Shown here: positions 16,450 to 26,610 of the stretch, one piece after another
Layout of the letters: the number at the start of each line of letters is the position of its first letter
Position numbering within the stretch: position 1 is the first letter of the stretch
Assembly (NCBI RefSeq): GCF_030316895.1
Contig: NZ_JASZYV010000004.1
Coordinates: forward strand, 62,001-126,000
Direction of reading: 5' to 3'
From: Variovorax dokdonensis
GTDB taxonomy: Bacteria; Pseudomonadota; Gammaproteobacteria; Burkholderiales; Burkholderiaceae_C
DNA: 64,000 nucleotides
Translations under genes and position numbers: made by a program
The notes under the pieces: generated by a model
Told to the model about the DNA's origin: nothing
Seen by the model: only the letters and a program-made list of their open reading frames with translations
The model's database searches: none

Positions 16450-16926
16450 TCAACGCTGCAGCAGGCTCACCAACACGTACAAGACCATCGCCACCGTGAA
16501 CACGGCACCGACAGTGAAGCAGGCGGCACGCACCTCGTGATCGCGCTCGGTCGCGTAGGCATAGCTGTGAGCCAGTCGCGCCGCAAGGTAGCCGAACATC
16601 GTGATCATGGCGAACATCTGGCTTGGTTGGGCGGCCACGAGCAGCAGGCCGGCGGCCAGGAAGGCGGGCGTGTTCTCCAGTTCGTTGCGGTGCATGCGTC
16701 GGGCCCGCTCCACGTCCTCGTAAGCCTGCAATTGAGTCGCCTGGGGATGAGGGTTGAACAGCGTCTTCCGGATGTCCTCGGGGTTCAGGTATCCGCCATC
16801 GCTGCGCACCATCCGGTAGACGGTGTAGAAGGCGTGGCCGATCAGCTTGAGGATCGCCAGGCTGGCGGCGACCGCGTAGATCTGGAAGATGGGGTTGTCG
16901 AGGCTGTAGGCGTTCATTGGTTTCAC
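16450..16926 (-). CDS. MAPEG family membrane protein
   Basis: The product is about 155 aa with four membrane segments: IFQIYAVAASLAILKLIGHAF, then LENTPAFLAAGLLLVA, MFAMITMFGYLAARLAHSYAY and CFTVGAVFTVAMVLYVLVSLL. The ERARRMHRNELENTPAF loop carries the conserved RxxNxxEN-like glutathione-binding pattern of MAPEG proteins (membrane-associated proteins in eicosanoid and glutathione metabolism). Start is at 16926 or at the second Met (16917). It lies alone and convergent with the DUF427 gene. Confidence 0.85.
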   Translation of the reverse strand: MKPMNAYSLDNPIFQIYAVAASLAILKLIGHAFYTVYRMVRSDGGYLNPEDIRKTLFNPHPQATQLQAYEDVERARRMHRNELENTPAFLAAGLLLVAAQPSQMFAMITMFGYLAARLAHSYAYATERDHEVRAACFTVGAVFTVAMVLYVLVSLLQR

Positions 16927-17116
16927 ACTTCGGGTGTTTGGGTGACTGAGGTGAAGGCGCCGACTCTTGACTTGCCGAACTTCGGGCTGGGCCGCCAGGC
17001 AAGCTCAAGATGCCGCCACTTTACCGACGGCGACCTTCAGGACCTCCATCGCGTGGAGGATCTTGGGCAATTGCACCGGGCGTGCCGGTCGTTCTGATGC
17101 TTACAATCGGCCCGCC

Positions 17117-17515
17117 GTGAAATCACCCATCGCACGCCTGCGCTTCGCTATTGCCATGCTGGCATGGCTGGCGCAAGCGTTCATGCCCATCGCGCATGCG
17201 GCGGCAATGAGCGGGTCCGAGGCTGGCGTTCAGATCTGGTGCGGCACGTCGACATCGGCCAAGGCTGCTCTGGCTCTTTTGCCCTCGGACCTTCAGTCGG
17301 CTCTTGAAGATGACGCCGCGGCTGCCGACAGTCTGGCTGCCCACTGCGTGCTCCTGTGCGCGGTCGGCGCGGCAACGCCGCTTCCCAACGAGATCGGGAC
17401 CGTCGCCGCGCTTCGCGCTGCCGGTCTCGAGCCGGCGCCTGCTCCTTTGAGCAGGCCCGTGACTCGCTCGCAAGCGCCTACACCTCCTGCACACGCGCCT
17501 CCGTCGCGCGGCTGA
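17117..17515 (+). CDS. DUF2946 family protein, copper operon
   Basis: The GTG at 17117 is chosen because it places a signal peptide or membrane helix (LRFAIAMLAWLAQAFMPIAHA) right at the N-terminus. The frame is open further upstream without features. The 132-aa product has an early Cys (VQIWCGTS) and a later HCVLLC, the two sites typical of DUF2946, and a Pro-rich tail. Members are usually encoded just before TonB receptors for copper. Here a TonB receptor starts 105 nt downstream. A periplasmic metal-binding role is inferred. Confidence 0.75.
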   Translation: MKSPIARLRFAIAMLAWLAQAFMPIAHAAAMSGSEAGVQIWCGTSTSAKAALALLPSDLQSALEDDAAAADSLAAHCVLLCAVGAATPLPNEIGTVAALRAAGLEPAPAPLSRPVTRSQAPTPPAHAPPSRG

Positions 17516-17620
17516 CGCTTCCCCCCTCCGGTGTCCCTCCGGGCACCCATTGCCAGGCTTGTCGCTGTTTCCTCAACAGCCGACGAGCTGGCCGTACAGC
17601 CGATCAGTCAGGAGATTCAG

Positions 17621-19693
17621 ATGGATAGGAATACGCGCGCCGTCGCGGCAGCCATTGCCACCTTGCACGCCGCGATTGCGCACGCACAGTCTGCGCCAGG
17701 AGGCGCCTTGCCCTCAGTGACGGTAGAAGCCGAGCGCGCAGGCGATCAATTGCTCCCCGAGCTGCAAGCCGAACGCGACGCCATCCCGGGCGCCGTGTCG
17801 ATCGTCGAAGGCGAGGAATTGCGCTTGCGCAACGTGACCAGCGTGGCCGACATGCTGCGCTACACCCCCGGCGTCTGGGCTGCGAGCGGCTCGACCGGCG
17901 ACTCCACCTTCCTGTCGATCCGAGGATCGAACCTGGACGCCACCAACTACGACGGCAACGGCGTCAAGCTGCTCATCGACGGCCTTCCGGTGACGGCGGC
18001 GGACGGGAACAACCACAACCGCGACGTCGATCCGCTTTCGATGCGGCGTGCCATCGTCGCGCGAGGCGCCAACGCTTTGACCTATGGCGCCAGCACCCTG
18101 GGCGGAGCCATCAACTTCATTTCGCCCACGGCCAGGGACGGCGGCCCGTCGGAGGTCTTCGTCAATGGCGGCAGCTTTGGCCAATGGCAGGGGCGCTTTT
18201 CGGCGGGCGGCGTTTCGGGCAACCTCGATGCGCTCGTCTCTGCCGAAGCCAAGCGCAGCGATGGGTTCCGCGAACACCAGAAGCAGGAGCGCGAGAGCGT
18301 GTATGCCAATGCAGGCATCCAACTCGCCCCAACGGTGAGCACGCGCTTTTACGTGACTGGCATCGACAACGATCAGCAATTGCCGGGCGCACTCACGCGT
18401 GCACAGTTCGACGCCGATCCCCGGGCCGCGGAAAAAGCCGCCGTGGCGGGAAACTACAGGTTGAACGTGCGCACTGCTCGCCTTGCCAACCGCACCGTGT
18501 GGGACATCGACGAGAACTCCAGCCTGGTCGCCGGCATTTCGTACGAAAACCAGAGCCTCTACCACCCGATCGTCTACGCACCGCCGTACTTCTCGCTGCT
18601 GATCGACACGACACAGCGCAACCTGGGCACGACCTTGCGCTACCAGCGCCGCAGCGGTGACCACGATGTGCTGGCCGGGCTGAACTACGGCAACACCACC
18701 GTCGAAGGCGGCAACTACAGCTACGTGCCCGGTGGCGCGCAGAAGATCACCACGCGCGTGGACAACGGCGCCGACAACCTGGAACTGTTTCTCGTCGACC
18801 GCTGGAAGTTCGCGCCCCAGTGGACCGCCGTCTACGGCGCCCAGGCCGTGTCGGGAAGCCGCGAGGTGCGCAACATCGATGTCAGCACTGGCGCAGTGCG
18901 CAATCCCCAGGGCGACTACGACAGCATCAATCCGCGCGTGGGGGTGATCCGCGACCTGTCTTCCTCGTCGCAGCTGTTCGCCAATGTGAGCCGCCTGTAT
19001 GAACCGCCGACGCTGTATGAGCTGGACGACGATGTCCGCGGCAACAACGCCACGCTGAAAGCCATGCGCGGCGTGGTGGCCGAAGTGGGCACGCGCGGCG
19101 CCACCGTGTTCGACCGCAACAGCATGCATTGGGACGTGGCGCTGTACTACGGCCGGCTGGACGGCGAGATCCTGTCGATCGACGATCCGAACGCGCCCGG
19201 CACCAGTCTGTCCACCAATGTCGGCAAGACCATTCATGCTGGCGTCGAGGCGCTCATGGGCGCGAGCCTTGCCGTGGACGACGCCGGTGCGCATCGGCTG
19301 GAGCCGCTGGTCAGCATCACGTTGAACGACTTCAAGTTCGACGGCGACGCCAACTACAACAACAACCGCCTGCCGGCGGCGCCGCGCTATGCGGTCCGTG
19401 GCGAGTTGCTTTACCGTCACGCCAGCGGCTTCTTCTTCGGCCCGACCTTCGACATCATCGGCCAGCGCTACGCCGACTTCTCCAACACTTACGAAGTGGA
19501 CGGCTACACCCTCTGGGGCCTGCGTGCCGGCTACACGGCCAAGCAGTGGGAGGTGTATGGCGAGCTTAGAAACGCAGGCGACAAGGCCTATGTTTCGTAC
19601 TTCAGCGTGCGCGACAAGGCTGCCGCCGATGCTGCAATTCTGACGCCGGGCTCGCCGCGCGCGCTGTATGTGGGCGCACGATTCAAGTTCTGA
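17621..19693 (+). CDS. TonB-dependent receptor, probable copper uptake
   Basis: The ATG at 17621 has AGGAGA about 7 nt upstream and begins a signal peptide ending at IAHAQ, so the upstream frame is not used. The product is 690 aa. The plug domain (residues about 40-160) has the usual GAVSIVEGEELRLRNVTSVADML, then STFLSIRGSN and GVKLLIDGLPV with YGASTLGGAINF. The barrel ends in YVGARFKF with the terminal Phe required for outer-membrane assembly. Position between DUF2946 and PCu(A)C genes points to copper, as for OprC-type receptors. The substrate is inferred from context only. Confidence 0.9.
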   Translation: MDRNTRAVAAAIATLHAAIAHAQSAPGGALPSVTVEAERAGDQLLPELQAERDAIPGAVSIVEGEELRLRNVTSVADMLRYTPGVWAASGSTGDSTFLSIRGSNLDATNYDGNGVKLLIDGLPVTAADGNNHNRDVDPLSMRRAIVARGANALTYGASTLGGAINFISPTARDGGPSEVFVNGGSFGQWQGRFSAGGVSGNLDALVSAEAKRSDGFREHQKQERESVYANAGIQLAPTVSTRFYVTGIDNDQQLPGALTRAQFDADPRAAEKAAVAGNYRLNVRTARLANRTVWDIDENSSLVAGISYENQSLYHPIVYAPPYFSLLIDTTQRNLGTTLRYQRRSGDHDVLAGLNYGNTTVEGGNYSYVPGGAQKITTRVDNGADNLELFLVDRWKFAPQWTAVYGAQAVSGSREVRNIDVSTGAVRNPQGDYDSINPRVGVIRDLSSSSQLFANVSRLYEPPTLYELDDDVRGNNATLKAMRGVVAEVGTRGATVFDRNSMHWDVALYYGRLDGEILSIDDPNAPGTSLSTNVGKTIHAGVEALMGASLAVDDAGAHRLEPLVSITLNDFKFDGDANYNNNRLPAAPRYAVRGELLYRHASGFFFGPTFDIIGQRYADFSNTYEVDGYTLWGLRAGYTAKQWEVYGELRNAGDKAYVSYFSVRDKAAADAAILTPGSPRALYVGARFKF

Positions 19694-19727
19694 CTCCATC
19701 CACCTTGCCAATATCAAGAGGCTCAAG

Positions 19728-20201
19728 ATGAAACTCCAACCTCGATACATTGCCGCGATCGTCGCCTTCTCGGGCGCAGCCATCGTCCACGCCCAGGTGA
19801 CCGTCCAGAGTCCTTGGGTTCGTGCGACCGTCCCGCAGCAGAAAGCGACGGGGGCATTCATGGAACTCAGCGCGGCCAAGGACACGCGCCTGGTCTCGGC
19901 CAGCTCGCCCGTGACCCCGGTGGTTGAAGTCCACGAAATGGCCATGCAGGACAACGTGATGAAGATGCGCCAGGTGCCCGGCGTCGACCTGCCGGCAGGC
20001 AAGTCCGTCGTGCTCAAGCCCGGCGGCTACCACGTCATGCTGATGGACCTGAAGCAGCAGCTCAAGGCCGGTGACACGGTTCCCCTGACCCTCGTGTTCG
20101 AGGACAGCGCCGGCAAGCGCGAGACGCAGACGCTCAACGCCGAAGTCCGCGCACTCAACGCGGGCAACCAGCCCGCGGCACCCACCCAGCACAAGCACTG
20201 A
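19728..20201 (+). CDS. periplasmic copper chaperone PCu(A)C
   Basis: The ATG at 19728 starts a signal peptide (IAAIVAFSGAAIVHAQ) and gives 157 aa. The frame is open slightly upstream without features. The mature part has the complete PCu(A)C copper motif: VEVHEMAM, MKMRQV and GGYHVMLM, i.e. His/Met ligands in the order H...M...M...HxM. Members bind Cu(I) in the periplasm and deliver it to cytochrome oxidase or related sites. A His-rich tail ends in QHKH. It sits between a TonB receptor (34 nt upstream) and a PepSY membrane protein (9 nt downstream), forming one operon. Confidence 0.93.
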   Translation: MKLQPRYIAAIVAFSGAAIVHAQVTVQSPWVRATVPQQKATGAFMELSAAKDTRLVSASSPVTPVVEVHEMAMQDNVMKMRQVPGVDLPAGKSVVLKPGGYHVMLMDLKQQLKAGDTVPLTLVFEDSAGKRETQTLNAEVRALNAGNQPAAPTQHKH

Positions 20202-20210
20202 AAGCGCGCC

Positions 20211-21662
20211 GTGAACCCGCCGGCTGAATCCTTGGATCGCATGGAGCCTCGAACCACTTACCAGGTGGTGGCGCAATCGGCGCTCTATCGCCGCGTATGG
20301 CGCTGGCACTTCTACGCCGGACTGGTGTGCCTACCGTTTCTCGCACTCATGGCTGCGACGGGCGCGCTCTATCTGTACAAGGATTCCATCGAGGGACTGG
20401 TCTATGCGCAATTGCGCACGGCGCCCGATGGGCCGGGTGCTGCGCTGAGTCCTGAGACGCTCGTCGCCAAGGCCGTACAGGCGCTGCCCGGCCAGCCAGT
20501 TCGATTCAACCCGCCGCCCACCGAAGGCCGCAGCGCCGAGGTCGGCGTTCGCACGGGGGATGGGGTCGTGGGCGTCTACCTCGATCCCTCCACGGGGCGG
20601 GTGCTGGGAACACTGCCGGATTCGAGACGGTTGATGGAGGTGGTCAAGAACCTCCACTCACTCATGATCGTGGGCAAGTGGGCCAACTACTGGGTCGAGA
20701 TCGTGGCCGGCTGGGCGATCGTGCTGGTGGTCTCCGGCGTCTTCCTGTGGTGGCCGCGCGGGCGTCAGGGCGGCGTGGTCAGTGTGCGAGGCCGACCTGC
20801 ACAGCGCACTTGGTGGCGCGACCTGCATGCCGTGACTGGCGCCGTGGCAGGTTCGGCGATCCTCTTCCTGGCCGTCACGGGCATGCCGTGGTCGGCGTTC
20901 TGGGGCCAGCAGTTCGGCGCCATCACCGGCAAGCTGGGCATTGGCCTGCCGCAATACCTGTTCGGTCCGGGTCCGGCTTCGTCGGCACCGCCGTCCGCAG
21001 GGGCAGCACCGCTGCCGTGGTTGATCGCGCAGGCGCCGGTGCCGCAATCTGCGCTGCCCGACGCGGGCCACGCGGGCCATGCAGGCCATGGCGCGCATTC
21101 GGCGCCGGAAGCCACAGACCCTTCAGGCGAAAGCGAACGTGCTTCGATCGGCCTGGACAAGGCGCTGCAGATTTTCAAGGGCATGGGCCTGCCCAGCGGC
21201 ACGCCCGTCATGTTGCCCGCCGGGCCCCGCGGCACCTACTCGGCCGTGCTCTTCCCGGACGACGTGCGAAGCCAGCGCGTGGTGCACCTCGACCGGTACA
21301 GCGGGGCCGTGCTGTCCGACGTCGGATATGCAAACTACGGCGTCGCGGGCCGCACGATCGAGTGGGGCATCAACATCCACACCGGCCAGCAGTTCGGCTG
21401 GATCAACCAGCTCGTGATGCTGGCGGCTTGTCTGTCCATCATCACGCTGGCCCTGACCGCAGTCACCATGTGGTGGAAGCGGCGTCCGAGAGGCCGGCTG
21501 GCTGCGCCGGCGAAACGTGAGGGTGACCGCGCCGCAGCAGGGGCGCTCGCGGTCGCTGCGTTACTCGGCATTGCTTACCCTTTGCTCGGTGCTTCGATGC
21601 TGGTCGCGTTGATCGTCGACGTTGTCATTCCGAAGCACTGGCATGAACGCTTTGGCTTGTGA
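20211..21662 (+). CDS. PepSY-domain inner-membrane protein with His-rich loop
   Basis: The GTG at 20211 gives 483 aa. An ATG ten codons in (20241) is a possible start. Membrane segments are seen at about 40-60 (FLALMAATGALYLY), 160-180 (WAIVLVVSGVFLWW), 215-235 (SAILFLAVTGMPWSAFWG) and two near the C-terminus (CLSIITLALTAVTMWW and PLLGASMLVALIVDVV). This is the PepSY-associated TM architecture of putative ferric or cupric reductases. A periplasmic loop contains DAGHAGHAGHGAHSAPEA, four closely spaced His residues suited to metal binding. It ends the copper operon and may reduce copper or act on its periplasmic partner. Confidence 0.88.
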   Translation: MNPPAESLDRMEPRTTYQVVAQSALYRRVWRWHFYAGLVCLPFLALMAATGALYLYKDSIEGLVYAQLRTAPDGPGAALSPETLVAKAVQALPGQPVRFNPPPTEGRSAEVGVRTGDGVVGVYLDPSTGRVLGTLPDSRRLMEVVKNLHSLMIVGKWANYWVEIVAGWAIVLVVSGVFLWWPRGRQGGVVSVRGRPAQRTWWRDLHAVTGAVAGSAILFLAVTGMPWSAFWGQQFGAITGKLGIGLPQYLFGPGPASSAPPSAGAAPLPWLIAQAPVPQSALPDAGHAGHAGHGAHSAPEATDPSGESERASIGLDKALQIFKGMGLPSGTPVMLPAGPRGTYSAVLFPDDVRSQRVVHLDRYSGAVLSDVGYANYGVAGRTIEWGINIHTGQQFGWINQLVMLAACLSIITLALTAVTMWWKRRPRGRLAAPAKREGDRAAAGALAVAALLGIAYPLLGASMLVALIVDVVIPKHWHERFGL

Positions 21663-21671
21663 GCCAACCCA

Positions 21672-22037
21672 TCACCCCACCCTCACCTTCCGATAACTCC
21701 CCCGATCCATATCCACCACCTCGACGCTGAGGTACACGCTCATGGCCTCAGGCATCGCCGGCATGCAGCTGAGCATCCCGTTCGCAACTCGATCGCTGAA
21801 GTCCTTCTTCGCCGTCGCGCTGCGCCCTTCCAGGATGCGCACCGTGACGTGGATGAAGCCCCTGCCCTCGTCGGCCAGCCCGACGCGAAATGCTTCAGCG
21901 CGCAGCACGCGCGCTTTCAGATCGGCCTCGTCCCCCACTTCGGGGCTTTGCGCCAGTTCGCGCGTGACGGCGGCCAACATGGCGTCGAACGGCAGGTCGG
22001 GCAGGTTGGGCGTGTACTCGATGACGATGTGGGGCAT
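21672..22037 (-). CDS. CHMI-like tautomerase-fold isomerase
   Basis: The 121-aa product belongs to the 5-carboxymethyl-2-hydroxymuconate isomerase family. Pro2 (MPHIVIEYTPNL) is the catalytic N-terminal proline of tautomerases and the FIHVTVRILEGRSATAKKDFSDRV region matches the family core. It is the last gene of the leftward operon of ten genes, 3 nt after livF. It should act on a hydroxymuconate-like ring-cleavage product or related enol. No ring-cleavage dioxygenase is present in this operon, so its substrate is uncertain. Confidence 0.85.
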   Translation of the reverse strand: MPHIVIEYTPNLPDLPFDAMLAAVTRELAQSPEVGDEADLKARVLRAEAFRVGLADEGRGFIHVTVRILEGRSATAKKDFSDRVANGMLSCMPAMPEAMSVYLSVEVVDMDRGSYRKVRVG

Positions 22038-22040
22038 GGG

Positions 22041-22752
22041 TCAGCTCACTTCCTCGATGCCGACACCCAGCAGCTTGTCGAGCAGCGCATGGTCGGCGGC
22101 CAGCGCCTCGCTCGCGCCCGCATGCACCACGGTGCCGCGCTCCAGCACGATGGCCTGATGCGTCATGCGCAGCGCCAGCACCGGGTGCTGTTCGACCACG
22201 ATGGAAGGCAACCCATCCTGCTCGCACAACTGGGTGATGGCGCGCGCCAGTTCTTCCACGATGATGGGCGCCAGGCCCTCCATGGGCTCGTCGAGCAGCA
22301 GCAGCGCCGGGTTGGTCATCAGTGCACGGCCAATGGCCAGCATCTGCTGTTCGCCGCCGGACAGCTGGTTGCCGTAGTTGGCACGGCGCTCCTGCAGCCT
22401 CGGGAACAAGCCATACACGCGCCGCAGGCCCCACGCGCCGGGGCGTGCGACGACGGTGAGGTTTTCTTCCACCGTCAGCGAAGGAAAGACCTCGCGCTCT
22501 TGCGGCACCCAGCCCAGGCCGGCGCGCACGCGCAGGTGCGGCGGCATGCGGGTGATGTCCTGGCCGCGCCAGCGGATGGCCCCGGCCTTGACGCGTGTGT
22601 TGCCCATGAGCGTTTCGAGCGTCGTGGTCTTGCCTACGCCGTTGCGGCCCAGGATGGCCAGGCTTTCGCCAGCGCGCAGCGAGAAGCTCATGCGGTCAAG
22701 CACGACGGCGTTGCCGTAGCCGGCCGTCACGTTGTCGAAGGCGAGCAATGGT

Positions 22753-22760
<8 letters not shown>
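22041..22760 (-). CDS. livF: branched-chain-type ABC transporter ATPase LivF
   Basis: This is a 239-aa ATPase with Walker A GRNGVGKTTT (about 39-48), signature LSGGEQQML and Walker B ALLLLDEPMEGLAP, all typical of LivF. It starts 8 nt inside the end of the livG gene. With livG, two permease genes and a LivK-type binding protein it forms a complete importer of the hydrophobic/branched-chain amino acid (HAAT) family. In such catabolic operons the importer commonly takes up aromatic acids or other carboxylates instead of amino acids. The substrate is inferred to be the compound oxidised by the neighbouring Rieske system. Confidence 0.93.
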
Positions 22761-23522
<762 letters not shown>

Positions 23523-23526
<4 letters not shown>

Positions 23527-24488
23527 TGCGCAGGCTCCTTGGCGCGCACGCGCCGCGACAGCGCGCCCATGATGCCGCCGCGCCCCAGCATGACGACCGC
23601 GATCAGGAAGATGCCCAGCCAGAACATCCAATACTCGGGATTGAGGTCGGCAAACCAGTCGTGCACCACCATGTAGACCATGGCGCCGATCAGCCCGCCA
23701 TACAGGCGGCCGGTGCCGCCCAGCACCAGGATGATGAGGATCTCGGCCGAGCGGTTGAAGCCGATGGACTCGATGCCCACGAACTGCGTGGTTTGCGCCA
23801 TCAGTGCGCCGGCCACACCCGCCACCGCGGCAGAGAACGCATAGGCCATGCGAAGGCGCGCCTCCACCGGCGAGCCAATCGCCAGCATGCGCTTGCGGTT
23901 GTCATGGATGCCGCGCAGCGCCAGCCCGAAGGGCGATCGCAGCATGAGCCGCACGCCCAGGAACACAAGCAACACCACGCAGAAGGCATAGACGAAAGCG
24001 GTCTTGCCGAACAGGTCGAACTCGAACAGGCCCAGCACCGGCCACACCTGCATGCCCTGCAGCCCGTCGGTGCCGCCGGTGATGCCGGACGCGCGGTTGA
24101 CCACCTCGGCGAGCAGCACGCACACGCCGATGGTGATCATCAGCCGCGTGAGGTCTGCGCCGCGCACGATCAGGAAGCTGAGCGCGTAGCCAAGCACACC
24201 GGCCACGACAAGCGCCAGCACCAGTCCGCTGAAAGGCTCGCCCCAGCCATGCTTGGCCAGCAAGCCCGCCGTGTACGCGCCGGCGCCGAAGAAGGCCGCG
24301 TGGCCCACGGTCAGGATGCCGGCGTAGCCCAGGGCCATGTCCAGCGCCACCGCGAACAGTCCGACGATCAGGATCTGGCTGAGCAGCGTGAGATGGTCGG
24401 GCGCCAGGAAGAAGCTGGAAGCCAGCAGCAGCCAGAACGCGACCTCGGCCAAGCGCAACTGGCGCTCGGAAAGAGCAAGCGTTTTCAT
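23523..24488 (-). CDS. livM: branched-chain-type ABC permease LivM
   Basis: The ATG at 24488 overlaps the stop of livH (ATGA) and gives 321 aa. The longer open frame through livH is an artefact. The protein has about nine membrane segments (e.g. FWLLLASSFFLAPDHL, ILIVGLFAVALDMALGYAGILTVGHAAFFG) and the LivM cytoplasmic EAA-like loop GIHDNRKRMLAIGSPVEARLRMAYAFS. It ends with a short basic tail. It is one of two permeases in the operon. Confidence 0.93.
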
Positions 24489-25345
24489 GCAATGCCTTTC
24501 TTGGGCACGATGCCGTTGGGCCGCACGAGCAGCATGCCGATCATGAACAGGTAGATGAGGAAGGCGCCAGCCTCGGGCAGGTAGTACTTGCCCGCCACGT
24601 CGACGATGCCCACCAGCAGCGCCGCGATGAAGGGCCCGGTGATGGTGCCCGCCCCGCCCACGCAGACCACGATCAGGAAATACACCATGTACTTGAGCGG
24701 AAACGAAGGCTCCAGCCCCAGCATGCCCAGGCTGAGCGCACCACCCAACCCCGCCAGGCCGCAGCCGAGCGAGAAGGTGAGGAAGAACAGCCGCTGCACG
24801 TGAATGCCGGTGCCGGCCGCCACGCGCTGGTTGTCGACCGCGGCGCGCACCATCGCGCCGTACCGCGTGCGGCCCATGGCCAGCAGCAACAGCACGAGCA
24901 CCAGCACACCGGCGACGATCAGGAACAGGCGGTAGCGACTGAGTTGCAGCCCGCCGACGGAGACTTGCCCTTCCAGCGCCGCCGGCAGGTGAAAGGCCAG
25001 CATGCTCGGGCCGAAGAAGTAGGTCAGCCCGGCGATCGACACGAACACCAGGCCGATCGACAGCAGCACCTGGTCGAGCGGATGCGCCCGATACAGCCGC
25101 CGGTAGAAGGCGAACTCCAGCACCGCCCCCAGCAGCGCGGCGACGATGAACGATGCCGCCAGCGCCGCCGCGTAGCCCAGCCCGAGGTGGTTCATCAAAA
25201 CGGCGGCGGTGTAGCCGCCCACGACGGCAAAGCTGCCGTGCGCGAGGTTGACGAAGTTCATCAAGCCCATGGTGATGGACAGGCCCACCGCCATGAGGAA
25301 CAGGAGCATGCCGTAGGCCACCCCGTCGAAGAGAACAATTCCCAT
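24485..25345 (-). CDS. livH: branched-chain-type ABC permease LivH
   Basis: The product is 286 aa with eight or more membrane helices. It contains the conserved LivH start ILFDGVAYGMLLFLMAVGLSITMGLMNFVNLAHGSF and the loop YGAMVRAAVDNQRVAAGTGIHVQRLF, which contacts the ATPases. Length is normal. Its stop overlaps the livM start by 4 bp. It follows livK after 58 nt, the largest gap in the operon, which may hold an RNA processing site or a weak internal promoter. Confidence 0.93.
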   Translation of the reverse strand: MGIVLFDGVAYGMLLFLMAVGLSITMGLMNFVNLAHGSFAVVGGYTAAVLMNHLGLGYAAALAASFIVAALLGAVLEFAFYRRLYRAHPLDQVLLSIGLVFVSIAGLTYFFGPSMLAFHLPAALEGQVSVGGLQLSRYRLFLIVAGVLVLVLLLLAMGRTRYGAMVRAAVDNQRVAAGTGIHVQRLFFLTFSLGCGLAGLGGALSLGMLGLEPSFPLKYMVYFLIVVCVGGAGTITGPFIAALLVGIVDVAGKYYLPEAGAFLIYLFMIGMLLVRPNGIVPKKGIA

Positions 25346-25403
25346 GGTTCATCCATGCCGCCGCGTCGGCCCCGCGCATGGGGCCGACGGGGGCAATGCC
25401 GCC

Positions 25404-26582
25404 TTACTTGGCTTCCTTGGCCGGGTCCTTGACGTTGTCGAACTTGTCGAACTCCACGTTCACCAGCTTGCCGCCGACCTTCTCCGTCTTGCGGATGTAG
25501 ACGGTCTGCACGATGTCGCGGGTGGCCGCGTCGATCTCGATCGGGCCGCGCGGCGATTCGAACTTCAGGCCCTTGAACGCGGCCATGACCTTGTCGCCGT
25601 TGGCGTCGCCGCCGGTCTTCTTGAGCGCCAGGTCGATGGCGGCCATGGCGTCGTAGGCGGTGACGGCGAAGTAGCTCGGGCGCATGCTGGTGCCGTTCTG
25701 CGCCTCGAAGTCCTTCACGAACTTCTGGTTCTTGGCCGACGGATGCGCGTACGAATAGTGGTGGCTGGTGATGAGGCCCAGCGCCACGTCGCCGGTGGCG
25801 TCGAGGTAGCTGTCGTCGGTGGCTTCGCCGGTGGCGTAGAGCTTGATGCCCGCCTCTTCCATGCCGCGCTCCTTCCAGACCTTCAGGAAGGCCGGCGGCA
25901 TCACGCCCGAGGGAAAGAAGAAGAACACCGATTGCGGCTTGGCATCCTTGATGCGCTGCACGTAGGCCGAGAAGTCGGGGTTGTTCATCGGCGTGCGCAA
26001 TTCGCCAACGACCTTGCCGCCGCCCTCTTCGAAGGCCTTCTTGAACGCGGTGAGGGAATCGACACCGGGCGCGTAGTCGGCGACGACCACATACGCTTCC
26101 TTGGTGCCGTTCTTGAGCATCCAGCGCGCCATCGGGTCGGATACCTGCTGCACCGTGAACGACAGGCGGGCCACATAGGGTGAGCTGGTGGTGATGGCCG
26201 AGGACGATGCGTTCATCACCACGGTCGGAACCTTGGCCTGCGTGGCGACGGCCGCCACGGCGTAGGCGTTGGGGCTGAAGTCCAGGCCGGTGAGGATCTG
26301 CACCTTGTCGCGCACGATCAGTTCCTGGGCGATGCGCTTGGAGGCATCGGGCGCGGGGCCTGCGGTGTCTTTCTTGATCACCTCGACCGTGCGGCCGGCG
26401 ATCTTGCCGCCGTGTTCCTTCAGGTACAGCGCAACGCCCGCATCGAACTGGCGGCCGTAGTCGGCATACGGGCCGGAATAGGTACCGATCAAGCCGATCT
26501 TGAGAGGGTCCTGCGCATGGGCGGCAGTGCCCAGGCACGCCAGTGCGGCGGCGGCGAGAAAGGTGCGTTTGGTCAGCTTCAT
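25404..26582 (-). CDS. LivK-type periplasmic binding protein
   Basis: The 392-aa product has a signal peptide (LAAAALACLGTAAHAQ). The mature part matches the Leu/Ile/Val-type binding protein fold, with DPLKIGLIGTYSGPYADYGRQFDAGVALY at the start and later VPTVVMNASSS and YFAVTAYDAMAAIDLAL. It supplies substrate to the LivHMGF importer. The position directly after the ferredoxin reductase gene links transport to oxidation. Aromatic-acid-binding relatives exist in this family, so an aromatic ligand is plausible. Confidence 0.92.
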   Translation of the reverse strand: MKLTKRTFLAAAALACLGTAAHAQDPLKIGLIGTYSGPYADYGRQFDAGVALYLKEHGGKIAGRTVEVIKKDTAGPAPDASKRIAQELIVRDKVQILTGLDFSPNAYAVAAVATQAKVPTVVMNASSSAITTSSPYVARLSFTVQQVSDPMARWMLKNGTKEAYVVVADYAPGVDSLTAFKKAFEEGGGKVVGELRTPMNNPDFSAYVQRIKDAKPQSVFFFFPSGVMPPAFLKVWKERGMEEAGIKLYATGEATDDSYLDATGDVALGLITSHHYSYAHPSAKNQKFVKDFEAQNGTSMRPSYFAVTAYDAMAAIDLALKKTGGDANGDKVMAAFKGLKFESPRGPIEIDAATRDIVQTVYIRKTEKVGGKLVNVEFDKFDNVKDPAKEAK

Positions 26583-26610
26583 CGTGTTACTCCGGGTTCA
26601 GGAAAAGAGG

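Noticed and set aside
17714..20017. Long minus-strand open frame of 767 codons
   Set aside because: It lies antisense to the TonB receptor and PCu(A)C genes. Its product is His/Arg/Val-rich with no domain pattern, as expected for a mirror frame in GC-rich DNA.
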